A DNA stretch of 63,868 nucleotides, taken from Schleiferia thermophila (GTDB lineage Bacteria; Bacteroidota; Bacteroidia; Flavobacteriales; Schleiferiaceae). The notes under the pieces are model-generated. The model was given only the letters and a program-made list of their open reading frames with translations. It ran no database searches and was not told the DNA's origin. The translations under genes and the position numbers were made by a program. The stretch spans positions 1 through 63,868 of the forward strand of contig NZ_QPJS01000006.1 in the NCBI RefSeq assembly GCF_003337435.1, written 5' to 3'. Below, in pieces: positions 18,810 through 28,044 of the stretch; the stretch's first letter is position 1; every line of letters starts with the position of its first letter.

Positions 18810-20774
18810 ATGAGCAATAATTTTTCTGAACAAGAGGAGATGAAGACCACATTTGTAGAAAATGAAGTGAATAAAACTGCCATCACTGACAACGAATCAA
18901 CGGCAAAAAGTGAAGAATTGGATGACAATGTTCTCGAACATCAGGACGATGAAGACCATCATGAAGCCGATGAGCAGCACAGTGACAATATTTTCAAACA
19001 TTATGAAGAGGATTCTCCTGAAGAGTTATACAAAAAGGCTGTAAAGCTCATTAAAAATGAGCTTGTCACAGAAATTAAGGAACACATCGAGGCTATCAAG
19101 CGCCATATTCTCTTTCACCTGGACGAAGAGCGAAGAGAGAAACTACAGGCATTTGTCGAGGACGGGGGCAATGAGATCGATTTTTCTTATGAGCAACCTC
19201 TCAGACAGAAATTCAAAGAAATTTACAGCGAATTTCGGCAAAAGCTAAATGAATACTACAAAAAAAGAAAAGAAGAGCTTGAATCCAACCTTTACCAGAA
19301 AAAATTGATCCTGGAAGAGCTGAAAACTCTTTCGATGAACGCTGATATAACCGAAGAAACATTTGAAAGAGTTCGCACATTGCAGGACAATTGGAAAAAA
19401 ATAGGCCCGATTCCATACAGTGAAAGCGAACACATCTACCGGTTATATCACTTTTACCTGGATAAGTTTTACGACAATCTTAAGCTCAATAAAGAGTTCA
19501 GAGATCTGCACTTTAAAAAGAATCAGGAGAAGAAAGAAGAAATCATTCAAAAAGCAAAGGAACTGCTCGAAAGCGATTTCGAGAAAATTTCAGACCTAAC
19601 TAAAGCAATTAAATTACTCGAGAAAGAATGGCGAGAAGTAGGCCCTGTGCCAAAAGAAAACAGAGAAGAGCTTTGGAAGACTTTTAACGAAATCCTGGAC
19701 CAAGTAAGGGAAAAAAAGTCAGAACTTTCAGAGCTTATTAAGAAAGAAAGAGAAGAAAAAATACAGCAGAAAAAAGAAATACTTCGTGAGCTGGAAACCA
19801 TTGATCTGAATGAAATTAAAACGCACGATCAGTGGCAGGAGCTCATCAATAAAATTCCTTCCTACACCGAAAGATTTAAAAAAATCGGTCGTGTACTACA
19901 TCCTGAAAACGATACAATCTGGCAGCAGTTCAATTCCACTATCAGAAATATAATCAGAGCTAAAAATGCTTTTTACAAAGCAATAAAACAGGTACAAGGC
20001 ACCAACCTTGAAAAGAAAAGAGAATTGGTAAGATTAGCCGCAGAAAATGTAGAAAGAACCGATTGGGATGAAGCTGTTAATTTCTTTAAGAAAATTCAGT
20101 CAGAATGGAAAAAGATAGGTCCTGTACCAAAAAAATACTCAGAATCTGTCTGGACCGAGTTCAGGGAAACTTGCAACAAATTTTTTGACCGGTATCACGA
20201 GTATCTGAAGGAAAAAGATAAGGAACTTTTTGATAATCTTGAAAAGAAAAAACTCTTTTTCGAAGAGCTTAAAAATATCGCTGAAAGCTCAATTTCACCT
20301 GACTATCTGACCCAGCAAATTGAGCATTGGAAATCTTTAGGCAAAGTGCCTCCCGGCAACCAGGAAATTGAAAGAGAATTTCACAAGCTGATTGATTCGT
20401 ATTTCGAAAAGTTAGACCTCAATAAAAATGAAATCTACCTGATCAGATTTGAGCTTAAGATGAATAACCTTTGGGAACAAGGCGATAAACTGGCTGTCTA
20501 TAATGAAAGGCAGCGCCTTGTTCGCATGTACGATGAGGTAAGGAAAGAGCTCAACCTCCTTGAAAACAACATCAATCTGTTTACCTCAAAAAGTGGCGGA
20601 AATCCCTTCGTAAAAGAAGTAGAAAAAAACATTCAACGGCATAAAGAGAATCTTGAGCTTATCGTCAAAAAACTGGAAGTATTGAATAAATTTTCTTTTG
20701 AAGATTTGAAAGTCGATAAGACTCGTGACTCAAAACCGCGAAAAAAGGACAAAAAAGACAGAAAAAAGCGATGA
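18810..20774 (+). CDS. DUF349 repeat protein, coiled-coil
   Basis: A 654-aa, highly charged, helical protein. Residues 1-75 are acidic and low complexity. The rest has about five DUF349 units, each centred on a W-K-x-[IL/V]-G-x-[VI]-P motif: DNWKKIGPIP, KEWREVGPVP, the degenerate FKKIGRVLHP, SEWKKIGPVP and EHWKSLGKVPP. The C-terminus is very basic (KKDKKDRKKR). No signal peptide. DUF349 proteins are cytoplasmic and of unsettled function; links to stress or RNA processes are only suggestions. It stands 32 bases after aroE. Confidence 0.9.
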   Translation: MSNNFSEQEEMKTTFVENEVNKTAITDNESTAKSEELDDNVLEHQDDEDHHEADEQHSDNIFKHYEEDSPEELYKKAVKLIKNELVTEIKEHIEAIKRHILFHLDEERREKLQAFVEDGGNEIDFSYEQPLRQKFKEIYSEFRQKLNEYYKKRKEELESNLYQKKLILEELKTLSMNADITEETFERVRTLQDNWKKIGPIPYSESEHIYRLYHFYLDKFYDNLKLNKEFRDLHFKKNQEKKEEIIQKAKELLESDFEKISDLTKAIKLLEKEWREVGPVPKENREELWKTFNEILDQVREKKSELSELIKKEREEKIQQKKEILRELETIDLNEIKTHDQWQELINKIPSYTERFKKIGRVLHPENDTIWQQFNSTIRNIIRAKNAFYKAIKQVQGTNLEKKRELVRLAAENVERTDWDEAVNFFKKIQSEWKKIGPVPKKYSESVWTEFRETCNKFFDRYHEYLKEKDKELFDNLEKKKLFFEELKNIAESSISPDYLTQQIEHWKSLGKVPPGNQEIEREFHKLIDSYFEKLDLNKNEIYLIRFELKMNNLWEQGDKLAVYNERQRLVRMYDEVRKELNLLENNINLFTSKSGGNPFVKEVEKNIQRHKENLELIVKKLEVLNKFSFEDLKVDKTRDSKPRKKDKKDRKKR

Positions 20775-20808
20775 CTCAATGATGATACCTTTGAATTTTT
20801 CGGCCGGG

Positions 20809-21327
20809 TCAGGAAGATTTGGTAGCAAATTTTTTTCTGATATTCAATACTATTAAAATCAAAATAACCAAAATACTTGCAAAGGCACCATACCACTTGA
20901 CCATTTGCGCGTTGCGTCCAATGAAAAATATAGTGTTGTTGAATTCGGGATATTCAGACGCAAGCAGAATAAAACAGGAGTTTTCTGTGAAATCTGCCAG
21001 CATACTGATGATGGGAAGAAAGGCAAAATTTTTAAGAAATTTACTGTCTAATCCTGATGCAAGCAGAAAAATTGTGTAAGAAAAGAAAACCCCGTAAGCC
21101 AGCGGATATAAAAAATCATTGGCCTTAATCACATCGACATAAACTCTGCGTCCATCGGGTCCACCGGCTTCTAAAAATGCGATGAAATCATCCTTGGATA
21201 TACCAATGGACAAATCCGGTGGATTTTGATTGACAATTGGTTTTAGAAGTTGTTCGCCTGCTGTGCGAAGTCTGTTCTCAGCGTATAGTAAAAAAAGCAA
21301 TGAAAGAATCCAGATTATCCAACGCAT
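20809..21327 (-). CDS. Small integral membrane protein, unknown function
   Basis: A 172-aa protein with about four transmembrane helices (residues ~2-16, ~75-93, ~97-118 and ~140-163) and a short hydrophilic region after the first. FLPIISMLADFTENSCFILL is the most distinctive stretch. I do not recognise the family. It has its own -7 box and is divergent from the DUF3108 gene and convergent with the DUF349 gene. Confidence 0.75.
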   Translation of the reverse strand: MRWIIWILSLLFLLYAENRLRTAGEQLLKPIVNQNPPDLSIGISKDDFIAFLEAGGPDGRRVYVDVIKANDFLYPLAYGVFFSYTIFLLASGLDSKFLKNFAFLPIISMLADFTENSCFILLASEYPEFNNTIFFIGRNAQMVKWYGAFASILVILILIVLNIRKKFATKSS

Positions 21328-21353
21328 GATGGTGTAAATATTTTTTTCTGCAG

Positions 21354-21361
21354 CAAATGTA
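21354..21361 (-). promoter_or_regulatory. -7 box of the small membrane protein gene
   Basis: TACATTTG on the minus strand matches TAnnTTTG and lies 27 bases upstream of the ATG at 21327. Confidence 0.5.
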
Positions 21362-21404
21362 GATTTTTGGCATTTTTTTAGAACATGGTTTAGAAAAATT
21401 ATTT

Positions 21405-22208
21405 ATGAAAACGCTGAAGTTGTTTTTATTACTACTTTGCATAGGAGGCAATGCACAGTCAGGTAGCAACAGCGCATATGTGTTGCCTTCGGTGAAGGTG
21501 TCGGCTGTAAAGCCTTTTTCCACTGGTGAAAGGTTGGTGTATTCCATATCCTATGGATTACTTACAGCCGGTGAGGCAGTTGTCAGCGTAGACGACTTAC
21601 AACAGAAAAATGGTAAAACCATTGCCCATATGGTAGGGATAGGATACTCCAAAGGCATGTTTGAGTGGTTCTTTAAAGTCAGAGACCGGTATGAAACGTA
21701 CTACGACATTGACAATCTGGAGCCTGTAGAGTTTATCAGAGATGTGTACGAAGGGGGGTATGTAATTAAAAGACATATTATCTTCGATAATGATAAGAAT
21801 ACAGCAGTGGATCTGATGTTGGATAAAAACAAAGTCTTCAATCTGGAGGATAAGACACAAGACATTTTTTCAGCTTTTTACTATGCAAGATTTACAGATG
21901 TAAAATCTCTGTCACCTGGAGCCGTGATACAGATTCCGGTGTTTCTCGATCATGAAATGTTTCATTTTCAAATCAAATACATGGGTGATGAGGTTTTAAA
22001 AACCAAATTTGGAAAGGTTAAGGCCATGAAATTTAAACCTTTGGTACAGGAAGGTAGGGTTTTCAGAGAGAAGGACGCAATGACCATTTGGGTGTCGAAA
22101 GACGATAATAAAGTGCCGCTGCTGATAAAATCCGAATTACTGGTTGGCTCTATCAAAGCTGAGCTGATTCAGTATGAAGGGCTCAAAAATCCTTCTGTTT
22201 TGCCATAA
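21405..22208 (+). CDS. DUF3108 periplasmic protein
   Basis: A 267-aa exported protein: signal peptide MKTLKLFLLLLCIGGNAQ, then a beta-rich body with FSTGERLVYSISYGLLTAGEAV, the classic DUF3108 opening. Downstream are RDRYETYYDIDNLEPVEFIRD and VKAMKFKPLVQEGRVF. DUF3108 proteins are widespread in Gram-negative envelopes and have a lipoprotein-carrier-like (LolA/LolB-like) fold prediction, but no proven role. It is convergent with the 1472-aa gene, seven bases away. Confidence 0.85.
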   Translation: MKTLKLFLLLLCIGGNAQSGSNSAYVLPSVKVSAVKPFSTGERLVYSISYGLLTAGEAVVSVDDLQQKNGKTIAHMVGIGYSKGMFEWFFKVRDRYETYYDIDNLEPVEFIRDVYEGGYVIKRHIIFDNDKNTAVDLMLDKNKVFNLEDKTQDIFSAFYYARFTDVKSLSPGAVIQIPVFLDHEMFHFQIKYMGDEVLKTKFGKVKAMKFKPLVQEGRVFREKDAMTIWVSKDDNKVPLLIKSELLVGSIKAELIQYEGLKNPSVLP

Positions 22209-22215
22209 AGCCTGG

Positions 22216-25200
22216 TTATTCAATATCTGTGTCCATCCTGTTCAGAAATCTGTTTAACCGTCCACGAGTGCCAGCGGTATAGGTGTAAGGTTGCTTTCCT
22301 TTTTCTTCTTTTTTACGGGCGTCAGGCTTTGTATTGACAATGATGTCCAGTAGTTCTTGGTCAGGAGAGTAAAATTCCATAACATTTCGACGGTATTGGA
22401 AGAAATACACATCTTTCTTTCCGAGGTCAATGTAGATTGAAATTTCATCCCCTCTTCTCTTGCGGGCGATTTCAAATATTCCGTTTACTTTTTTGTTGAT
22501 TTGTGTCTTTCCGACTGTGCCTATGCCTATCAAACCTTCGGAAAGAAAAGAGTTGGTTTCAGGGTTCCATTTCAGTTGAAGATCGCTGAAAGTGATTGTG
22601 CTGAGAAAGGGCTTTGGAACTTTTTCCGGTAGACCTGTTTTTCTGAATTCGTCGAGAAATCGCTGGCGCTCCTTACCTTCAAGCATTTCATTGATGGCAA
22701 TGAGAAATGCCCTTCGTGTTAGATCGGCTGACGGAAGGTCTGAGGCATCTTTGAGTTTTTGAGTAATGGCCTTGAGCACATCGTCATTGAAGTGAAAATC
22801 AAAACCCATCCACATATCGATGGTTATTTCGTCATTTTGGAGTCTGTGTCGGATGGTGCCATATGCATCAATTTCTACCAGGCCGGTCCGATCGCCAAAC
22901 GAAAGACGCCCCTCTCCATACATTTCACAAGTCTTGATGTTTAATGCCAGATAGTTTCCTTTTGCATCGGGGTTTTTGACTTTTTCAGCGGAGGTGATGA
23001 TGTAACTGTTCATGGACTTGTCGAAATACAACTGACCGCCAGCAAGTATAAGCTCGAGGTCAGCTTTCGGACTTTCTTTTGACAAAAAGGCTGAATAGCC
23101 CGTTGTTGAATCGTTGGAAATGTAAATGCCGTTGAAAATTCTTGCTTTGTTAAGTTCGTCGGCTGTTTCGGGCAGGTCAATTACTATATTGTTGGGATCG
23201 ATGATGGATTTAAAGGGAAACCAATCGGTCTGAATGCGGCTGCAGGCGTGCTGGATTAAGGTGTAGCCATCGAAGGTTAATTGTTTTTCGGGTGCAGTGA
23301 GGAGGGCCTTTCCATAGAAGGCAAAATAAGTGCTTAGGTAAAATGCGTCTTCTTCTTTGATCTGAGCCCGTGCGTTCGTCACTCCTTGCCTGTTTACGCT
23401 GATTTCTTCAAAATACAATGGCCAGGCGGTATTGTCTTCATCGATGTAATCATAATAGCCGGAGCCTGAGTAGTTGTTTCGGGAAGCAATCTTTACGGTT
23501 GCTTTTTCAAATTTGTGGTATTTGGTGTGGCGATTGGCGATGATTTGTGCATTTTGGAGGGTACGCATTTCTGCCTGAGGGTCTATTATCACATATCCTG
23601 TATCGGGATATATAGTAGCATCTGCAACTTCTATTTCAAAAGCTTTGAACACCTCCAGATAATTTTCCACCATTTTTAACTTTACGCTATTGGCCACAAA
23701 CTGAAGACTGTCTTGTTCGCGTTTTGTACTGACCATGCGAGAGGAGGGCATCTGACTTTTTTTCATCACTTCAATGGATTTTTCGGCGATGTGCCAGTCG
23801 GCATGGTCCATAAAGGCTATGTATTGATGCTCCGGAAAATTCATATATTGAGCCGGAGAGTGCAGGGTGAAATTACCTTTCATGTGATCAAAGTTTACAT
23901 AGGCTGTGGCTGCCAGGGTCTCAAATACCCAAGGACCTGTATCGTAAGGCCTTACCCTGAAGTTGGATGTATCGGCAGAAAATTCCCTTCTTCTGAAAGA
24001 AAAATTTCTGGATTTCATTTCAGAATTCTGAAAAGCAATTGCGGCATTTCCTGTCAGTCCTGCAGGTGAAAGCGCCATAGTGCCTTCGGCTTTCATCTTT
24101 ATGTCGTCGTACATTTGAAATGGACTGATGGTGTTTTTTGTAAACATGACATCATTTTTGGGCTCCCAGTGCAGTACTACACCTTGGGCAGCCAGAGTGG
24201 GTACATTGTATTTGCTGTCTTCCTTGATGGAATACGATACGTTTAAAGCATTTGTAGAATCCGGAAAAAAGAAAAATTCAGATGCTATGGCAGATGAGGT
24301 CAGATAGTCGATTCGGCCGTCACCTCGAAGTCCCAGGTTGGAAAGCGATAGTTTTTGGGAATAGGTGCCTTTGCCCCCATAGGCTGATAGGCCTTCGGCA
24401 GCTGTCTGCATTTCAAAGCCAAGCGAATAGTCGCGCTGTACTTTGATGGTCTGCTGAATGTCGGGAAATATGCCGGCACTGACCAGTGTTCCGTCAAAGG
24501 AAATACCCTCTGTTTTCTTATTGTCGAGGCTGTCAATGGTGAACGGTTCAAGTCGCACATAGAAGTTCTTTTTGTTATATGCGCCATTGTGAATGGAAGG
24601 TTTGTCGTAGTAGACGTAGCTTTCTTTAATTGAGCGGAAAATGGGATATTCACCAAAAGATTTTCTCCCTGATTTGTTGTTGGGTTTGTCAATGTCGAGT
24701 TGACCGGTGAGGTCAGCCAGCACACTTTGTACATTGACCAATGTGGTTAAGCCTGTAGCATCTTTTTCAAAACTTTCAACAGCAAATCTCATGGAATCGA
24801 TGGCAGGCATGTCTATGATGAAATTGTCGTATTTAAATTTAAATTCCCTGCCCCAAAAGCTGAACCTGCCTGCCACAATCCGACCGGCAAAATCGAAATT
24901 CAGATTTCGGTGCATGACGATTTTCTTGTCCACCGGAAAGAGTCCTACCTTTTGTGAATCGCTTAACGTGATGACTGATACACCGTCTATTATCAGGTCT
25001 TTAGTCAGCAAACTAAGGGTAGCATTTGGTTTACCACTGACGGATGAAACAAACTGGATGACGTCAAAGTCCCTTTTATCGAGGTAGTTGTCGATATATT
25101 CGTACGTTCGGGGCAGTATCGTGGCTGTGTGTGTGTTCAGATCGTACTTAAGAAAGCCCTCTATTGCCAGATTCATCAGAAAAATTTTACCATTCTGAGG

Positions 25201-26634
25201 ATTTATGCGCAGGTATTGAGCTACTTTGTCTGCTTCCAGAGTCTCTGAACCGAAATATTTACTCATTTCGACGACTTCCATCAGAGGGTGTTTGTTGCTT
25301 AACCCACGCAATCGGTCCATGCGTTCTTCGCGGTAGTATTGTGCTGATTCGAAGGTGGCGGGGATTTCTATTCCCTGGTTGATATTGGTAATAATCATCT
25401 TTTCCTCGCCCATTTTCCAGGCAAGTGTCTGAAATCGCATGATCAATTTGTGATAGGAGTCCACGAAGGGAGATTGTCCCAATCCCTCTTCTTGCCTTAT
25501 GAGCGTAACAATTCTCTGCGAAGGAACGATTCTGTAGTAAAGCCTTGGATGATAAATGCTATCTTCATCAAGCATTAGCGAAAGCTCCACGGCCTCCGAA
25601 GTGAAGAGATCGGGCTTCAAACTGAATCGCTCGCCTCGAACAATGAGTTGAGGTTTTTTCTGATGAAAATGAACCAGTGTAGCGGGGGCATCTGTGGTGC
25701 CCGACGCAAATACTCCACCGCCCACTACCGAAAATCCACCAATGTAGTCTACATCCTGCAGTATTTCTTTGATCAGGATGTCGTTTCGGTATGCGTAAAA
25801 TCGGGGGAATATAGCTGATTCGGGTGTATTTCTGCTGCTGAGGCGTTCTTCCAACCTGCCGAGTACAGGCTCTTTGAGATATACCTGTGTGTAGAGTGTT
25901 ACGCTGTCAGCTTCAAAAAATGCTTTGGATACGTTGATCTGATAGTCTGAAAAGCGGGCTGTCGCAGAGTCTCTGCTCAGCCCGGCCCTTTCCCAATAAA
26001 GAGAGCCGCCGGTTCCTTTCCAGGTCAGGGTTTTTGGGTAAAAAATCCCACCCGTTTCTTCGATAAATGTGGAGTCGCCTCTGAAAGTGGCATAAAGATC
26101 CGTTGCAGGAATTTTAAATAAAGGTTCGTCCGTAAATTCAAATTCAAATACCCCGGTATATACCCATCTGAGTTGACCATCGTTGTAAAGTTCGCTTTTT
26201 AGAAAAGCTCCATGTATCACGGAGAGATAATCTCTGATGGCTTTGTTGGGATTTTTTGCAGCAAAAACTTCAAAATCGCGATGAAATTTTGAGGCTTTAT
26301 CCGTGTCCTCTTGCTCTGCCATGTGAGCGAGTATTCTGAACCAATGCTCCCAGGCATCAAGATCGAGCATTCGCTTTTTCAGAAAGGTGTTGCTGGTTTT
26401 TACAATCAATTCAAAGTCAGTACGCGATAATTTCCCCGTAGATAGTATCTGAGCTATATGATTGACGATCCTGGTGGCTCGGTCTTTATCTTGATCTTTG
26501 AGTATCTCCAGAACTTCGATCTTCCAGGCTGCTGTATCGGCTGAAAAACTCCTTACCTTCTGTGCTTTTAGCTGAAAGCTAAAACTTAATGAAAACAACA
26601 ATAGTGTGAATGAACGCAGGGTTGTGTATCTCAT
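22216..26634 (-). CDS. Very large exported protein of unknown function
   Basis: A 1472-aa protein. The ATG at 26634 gives a clean signal peptide (MRYTTLRSFTLLLFSLSFSF... ending LKAQ) and overlaps the prmA TGA as ATGA; the longer frame adds 28 residues with no signal sequence. The N-terminal ~150 residues are helical. The remainder is a long run of short beta segments with repeated phrases about assigning layers or values (for example SLYWERAGLSRDSATARF and GNAAIAFQNSEMKSRNFSF), without catalytic motifs or a C-terminal T9SS domain. The C-terminus is basic. It resembles conserved 'hypothetical' proteins of Bacteroidota of similar size; an elongated beta structure of AsmA or LptD type is only a guess. 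Translational coupling to prmA is clear but unexplained. Confidence 0.85.
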   Translation of the reverse strand: MRYTTLRSFTLLLFSLSFSFQLKAQKVRSFSADTAAWKIEVLEILKDQDKDRATRIVNHIAQILSTGKLSRTDFELIVKTSNTFLKKRMLDLDAWEHWFRILAHMAEQEDTDKASKFHRDFEVFAAKNPNKAIRDYLSVIHGAFLKSELYNDGQLRWVYTGVFEFEFTDEPLFKIPATDLYATFRGDSTFIEETGGIFYPKTLTWKGTGGSLYWERAGLSRDSATARFSDYQINVSKAFFEADSVTLYTQVYLKEPVLGRLEERLSSRNTPESAIFPRFYAYRNDILIKEILQDVDYIGGFSVVGGGVFASGTTDAPATLVHFHQKKPQLIVRGERFSLKPDLFTSEAVELSLMLDEDSIYHPRLYYRIVPSQRIVTLIRQEEGLGQSPFVDSYHKLIMRFQTLAWKMGEEKMIITNINQGIEIPATFESAQYYREERMDRLRGLSNKHPLMEVVEMSKYFGSETLEADKVAQYLRINPQNGKIFLMNLAIEGFLKYDLNTHTATILPRTYEYIDNYLDKRDFDVIQFVSSVSGKPNATLSLLTKDLIIDGVSVITLSDSQKVGLFPVDKKIVMHRNLNFDFAGRIVAGRFSFWGREFKFKYDNFIIDMPAIDSMRFAVESFEKDATGLTTLVNVQSVLADLTGQLDIDKPNNKSGRKSFGEYPIFRSIKESYVYYDKPSIHNGAYNKKNFYVRLEPFTIDSLDNKKTEGISFDGTLVSAGIFPDIQQTIKVQRDYSLGFEMQTAAEGLSAYGGKGTYSQKLSLSNLGLRGDGRIDYLTSSAIASEFFFFPDSTNALNVSYSIKEDSKYNVPTLAAQGVVLHWEPKNDVMFTKNTISPFQMYDDIKMKAEGTMALSPAGLTGNAAIAFQNSEMKSRNFSFRRREFSADTSNFRVRPYDTGPWVFETLAATAYVNFDHMKGNFTLHSPAQYMNFPEHQYIAFMDHADWHIAEKSIEVMKKSQMPSSRMVSTKREQDSLQFVANSVKLKMVENYLEVFKAFEIEVADATIYPDTGYVIIDPQAEMRTLQNAQIIANRHTKYHKFEKATVKIASRNNYSGSGYYDYIDEDNTAWPLYFEEISVNRQGVTNARAQIKEEDAFYLSTYFAFYGKALLTAPEKQLTFDGYTLIQHACSRIQTDWFPFKSIIDPNNIVIDLPETADELNKARIFNGIYISNDSTTGYSAFLSKESPKADLELILAGGQLYFDKSMNSYIITSAEKVKNPDAKGNYLALNIKTCEMYGEGRLSFGDRTGLVEIDAYGTIRHRLQNDEITIDMWMGFDFHFNDDVLKAITQKLKDASDLPSADLTRRAFLIAINEMLEGKERQRFLDEFRKTGLPEKVPKPFLSTITFSDLQLKWNPETNSFLSEGLIGIGTVGKTQINKKVNGIFEIARKRRGDEISIYIDLGKKDVYFFQYRRNVMEFYSPDQELLDIIVNTKPDARKKEEKGKQPYTYTAGTRGRLNRFLNRMDTDIE

Positions 26635-27479
26635 TCCTCTTTTTTGTAGGTATAGTGAAGCGAAAGCCAGTTGTTGAGTTGAAAACGATTGTTTAAGCGC
26701 AAATCGTGTGCTAAGCAAACCCGGTGAATTTCATCGAAGTCACTATCATAGAATCCTGAAACCAACAAACTGCCACCCATATTCATGTGATGCACGTATT
26801 TCGGGATATCGGCCAGTAATACGTTCCTCTGAATGTTGGCAAGCACTATGTCGAAAGTGCCGCTGATGGAGTTGGCATCTCCTTGATAAACAGGCAGGTC
26901 TACGTGGTTGAGTAAAGCATTCTCCATTGTATTGGCCACTGCCCATTCGTCTATATCGATTCCTGTAGCATGTGCAGCCCCTGATTTTAGGGCTAATATT
27001 CCTAGAATTCCCGTGCCACAGCCCATGTCAAGTACATTTTTGCCCTTAAAATCCATGGCCCGCATCAGCATGCACATGCCGTATGTGGTGGAGTGGTGAC
27101 CGGTGCCAAAAGCCATTTTTGGATAGATGGTAATGATGTGCTCAAACCCCTCTTTGTCGGGATGAAATGGAGCTTTAATGTATAAAAAACCTGGAATTTC
27201 TACAGGCGAAAAATGTTTTTCCCACTCTTCGTTCCAGTTTTGTTGGATTTGTCGTTCTGTGGTGTAGCTTATCTGGGTCTTGGCGTTGTAGCGGCTTATG
27301 ATCAGGTGTACATTATCTGTCCGTACTTCACTTTCCAATCCCCATGCTGTGAAACCATTGGCGTGATCTTCAAACATGTCAAATCCAATTTCGGCCAGTT
27401 CCGCAATCATAAGGTCTTTCCATGGATCTGTCTCTGACAGAGCAAAGTGATAGCCAATAAACACAGTATTGTGCTGCAT
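26631..27479 (-). CDS. prmA: Ribosomal protein L11 methyltransferase
   Basis: A 282-aa SAM-dependent methyltransferase that trimethylates ribosomal protein L11. The N-terminal ~95 residues form the substrate-recognition domain. The catalytic part has MAFGTGHHSTTYGMCM, the SAM loop VLDMGCGTGILGILALKSGA, GIDIDEWAV and the active-site stretch IVLANIQRNVL (NPPY-like position). It is upstream of, and overlaps by four bases, the 1472-aa gene. A -7 box lies 27 bases before the ATG. Confidence 0.93.
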   Translation of the reverse strand: MQHNTVFIGYHFALSETDPWKDLMIAELAEIGFDMFEDHANGFTAWGLESEVRTDNVHLIISRYNAKTQISYTTERQIQQNWNEEWEKHFSPVEIPGFLYIKAPFHPDKEGFEHIITIYPKMAFGTGHHSTTYGMCMLMRAMDFKGKNVLDMGCGTGILGILALKSGAAHATGIDIDEWAVANTMENALLNHVDLPVYQGDANSISGTFDIVLANIQRNVLLADIPKYVHHMNMGGSLLVSGFYDSDFDEIHRVCLAHDLRLNNRFQLNNWLSLHYTYKKEE

Positions 27480-27505
27480 TACTAAAAAAATTGCTTTTTC
27501 AGGTA

Positions 27506-27513
27506 CAAATGTA
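27506..27513 (-). promoter_or_regulatory. -7 box of the prmA transcript
   Basis: TACATTTG on the minus strand matches TAnnTTTG and lies 27 bases before the prmA ATG, the same element and distance as before the small membrane protein gene at 20809-21327. Confidence 0.5.
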
Positions 27514-27678
27514 GGCTTTTGGCCAGTGGTCTGTAAGGCGGATGAGCAGCACGGTACACCAAAACTTTTATCCGCAAAATCGCATCAGCTGCTTCTAAAA
27601 TGGAGATTTGTAGCGACAAAAAAGTTCCGAATGGATTGGAGGTGAGCTCTCCCTGTCCATACCCTGCAAAGTTCTCAA

Positions 27679-27686
27679 TATTTTTG
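27679..27686 (+). promoter_or_regulatory. -7 box close to the start of the 116-aa gene
   Basis: TATTTTTG matches TAnnTTTG. Only seven bases separate it from the ATG at 27694, so transcription would begin at or next to the start codon and give a leaderless or nearly leaderless mRNA. No -33 element is evident. Confidence 0.4.
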
Positions 27687-27693
27687 TGCCGTT

Positions 27694-28044
27694 ATGGACA
27701 GGGAAATTTTGAAGGAAAAATGGGAACGCCTGGTTGGACTGTTGAGTCAGAGATTTAGTCAGGGTGAGGATCTTGACCTGGATGGTATTTTGTTTTTAAT
27801 CGGAGTACAGGAATTGGGCAAAGGCTACAAAAGGTTTAAAAAGGATGAAAAAATCAACTTGATGCACATAGCCATTTGCAGACTTTTACAGCCTTATGGT
27901 TATTATGAATTTGAAGGGATAGACTCAGATGGATGGCCGCATTACCGCCTGGTGCAGGAGCTTCCCCGTTTGAAGCCCGGCGAACAATCCTGGCTGATGA
28001 AAGAAGCCGTCATACAGTATTTTGAAGAGCTGGACTTAATCTGA
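27694..28044 (+). CDS. Small conserved-looking cytoplasmic protein, unknown
   Basis: A 116-aa soluble protein, mixed charge, without signal peptide or membrane helix. The stretch DLDGILFLIGVQELGKGYKRFKKDEKINLMHIAICRLL suggests a helical core, and GYYEFEGIDSDGWPHYR a beta hairpin. I do not recognise a named domain. Its stop overlaps the SDR start by one base, and SDR and dprA follow with overlaps, so it leads a tight run of four genes ending in recJ. Confidence 0.8.
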   Translation: MDREILKEKWERLVGLLSQRFSQGEDLDLDGILFLIGVQELGKGYKRFKKDEKINLMHIAICRLLQPYGYYEFEGIDSDGWPHYRLVQELPRLKPGEQSWLMKEAVIQYFEELDLI

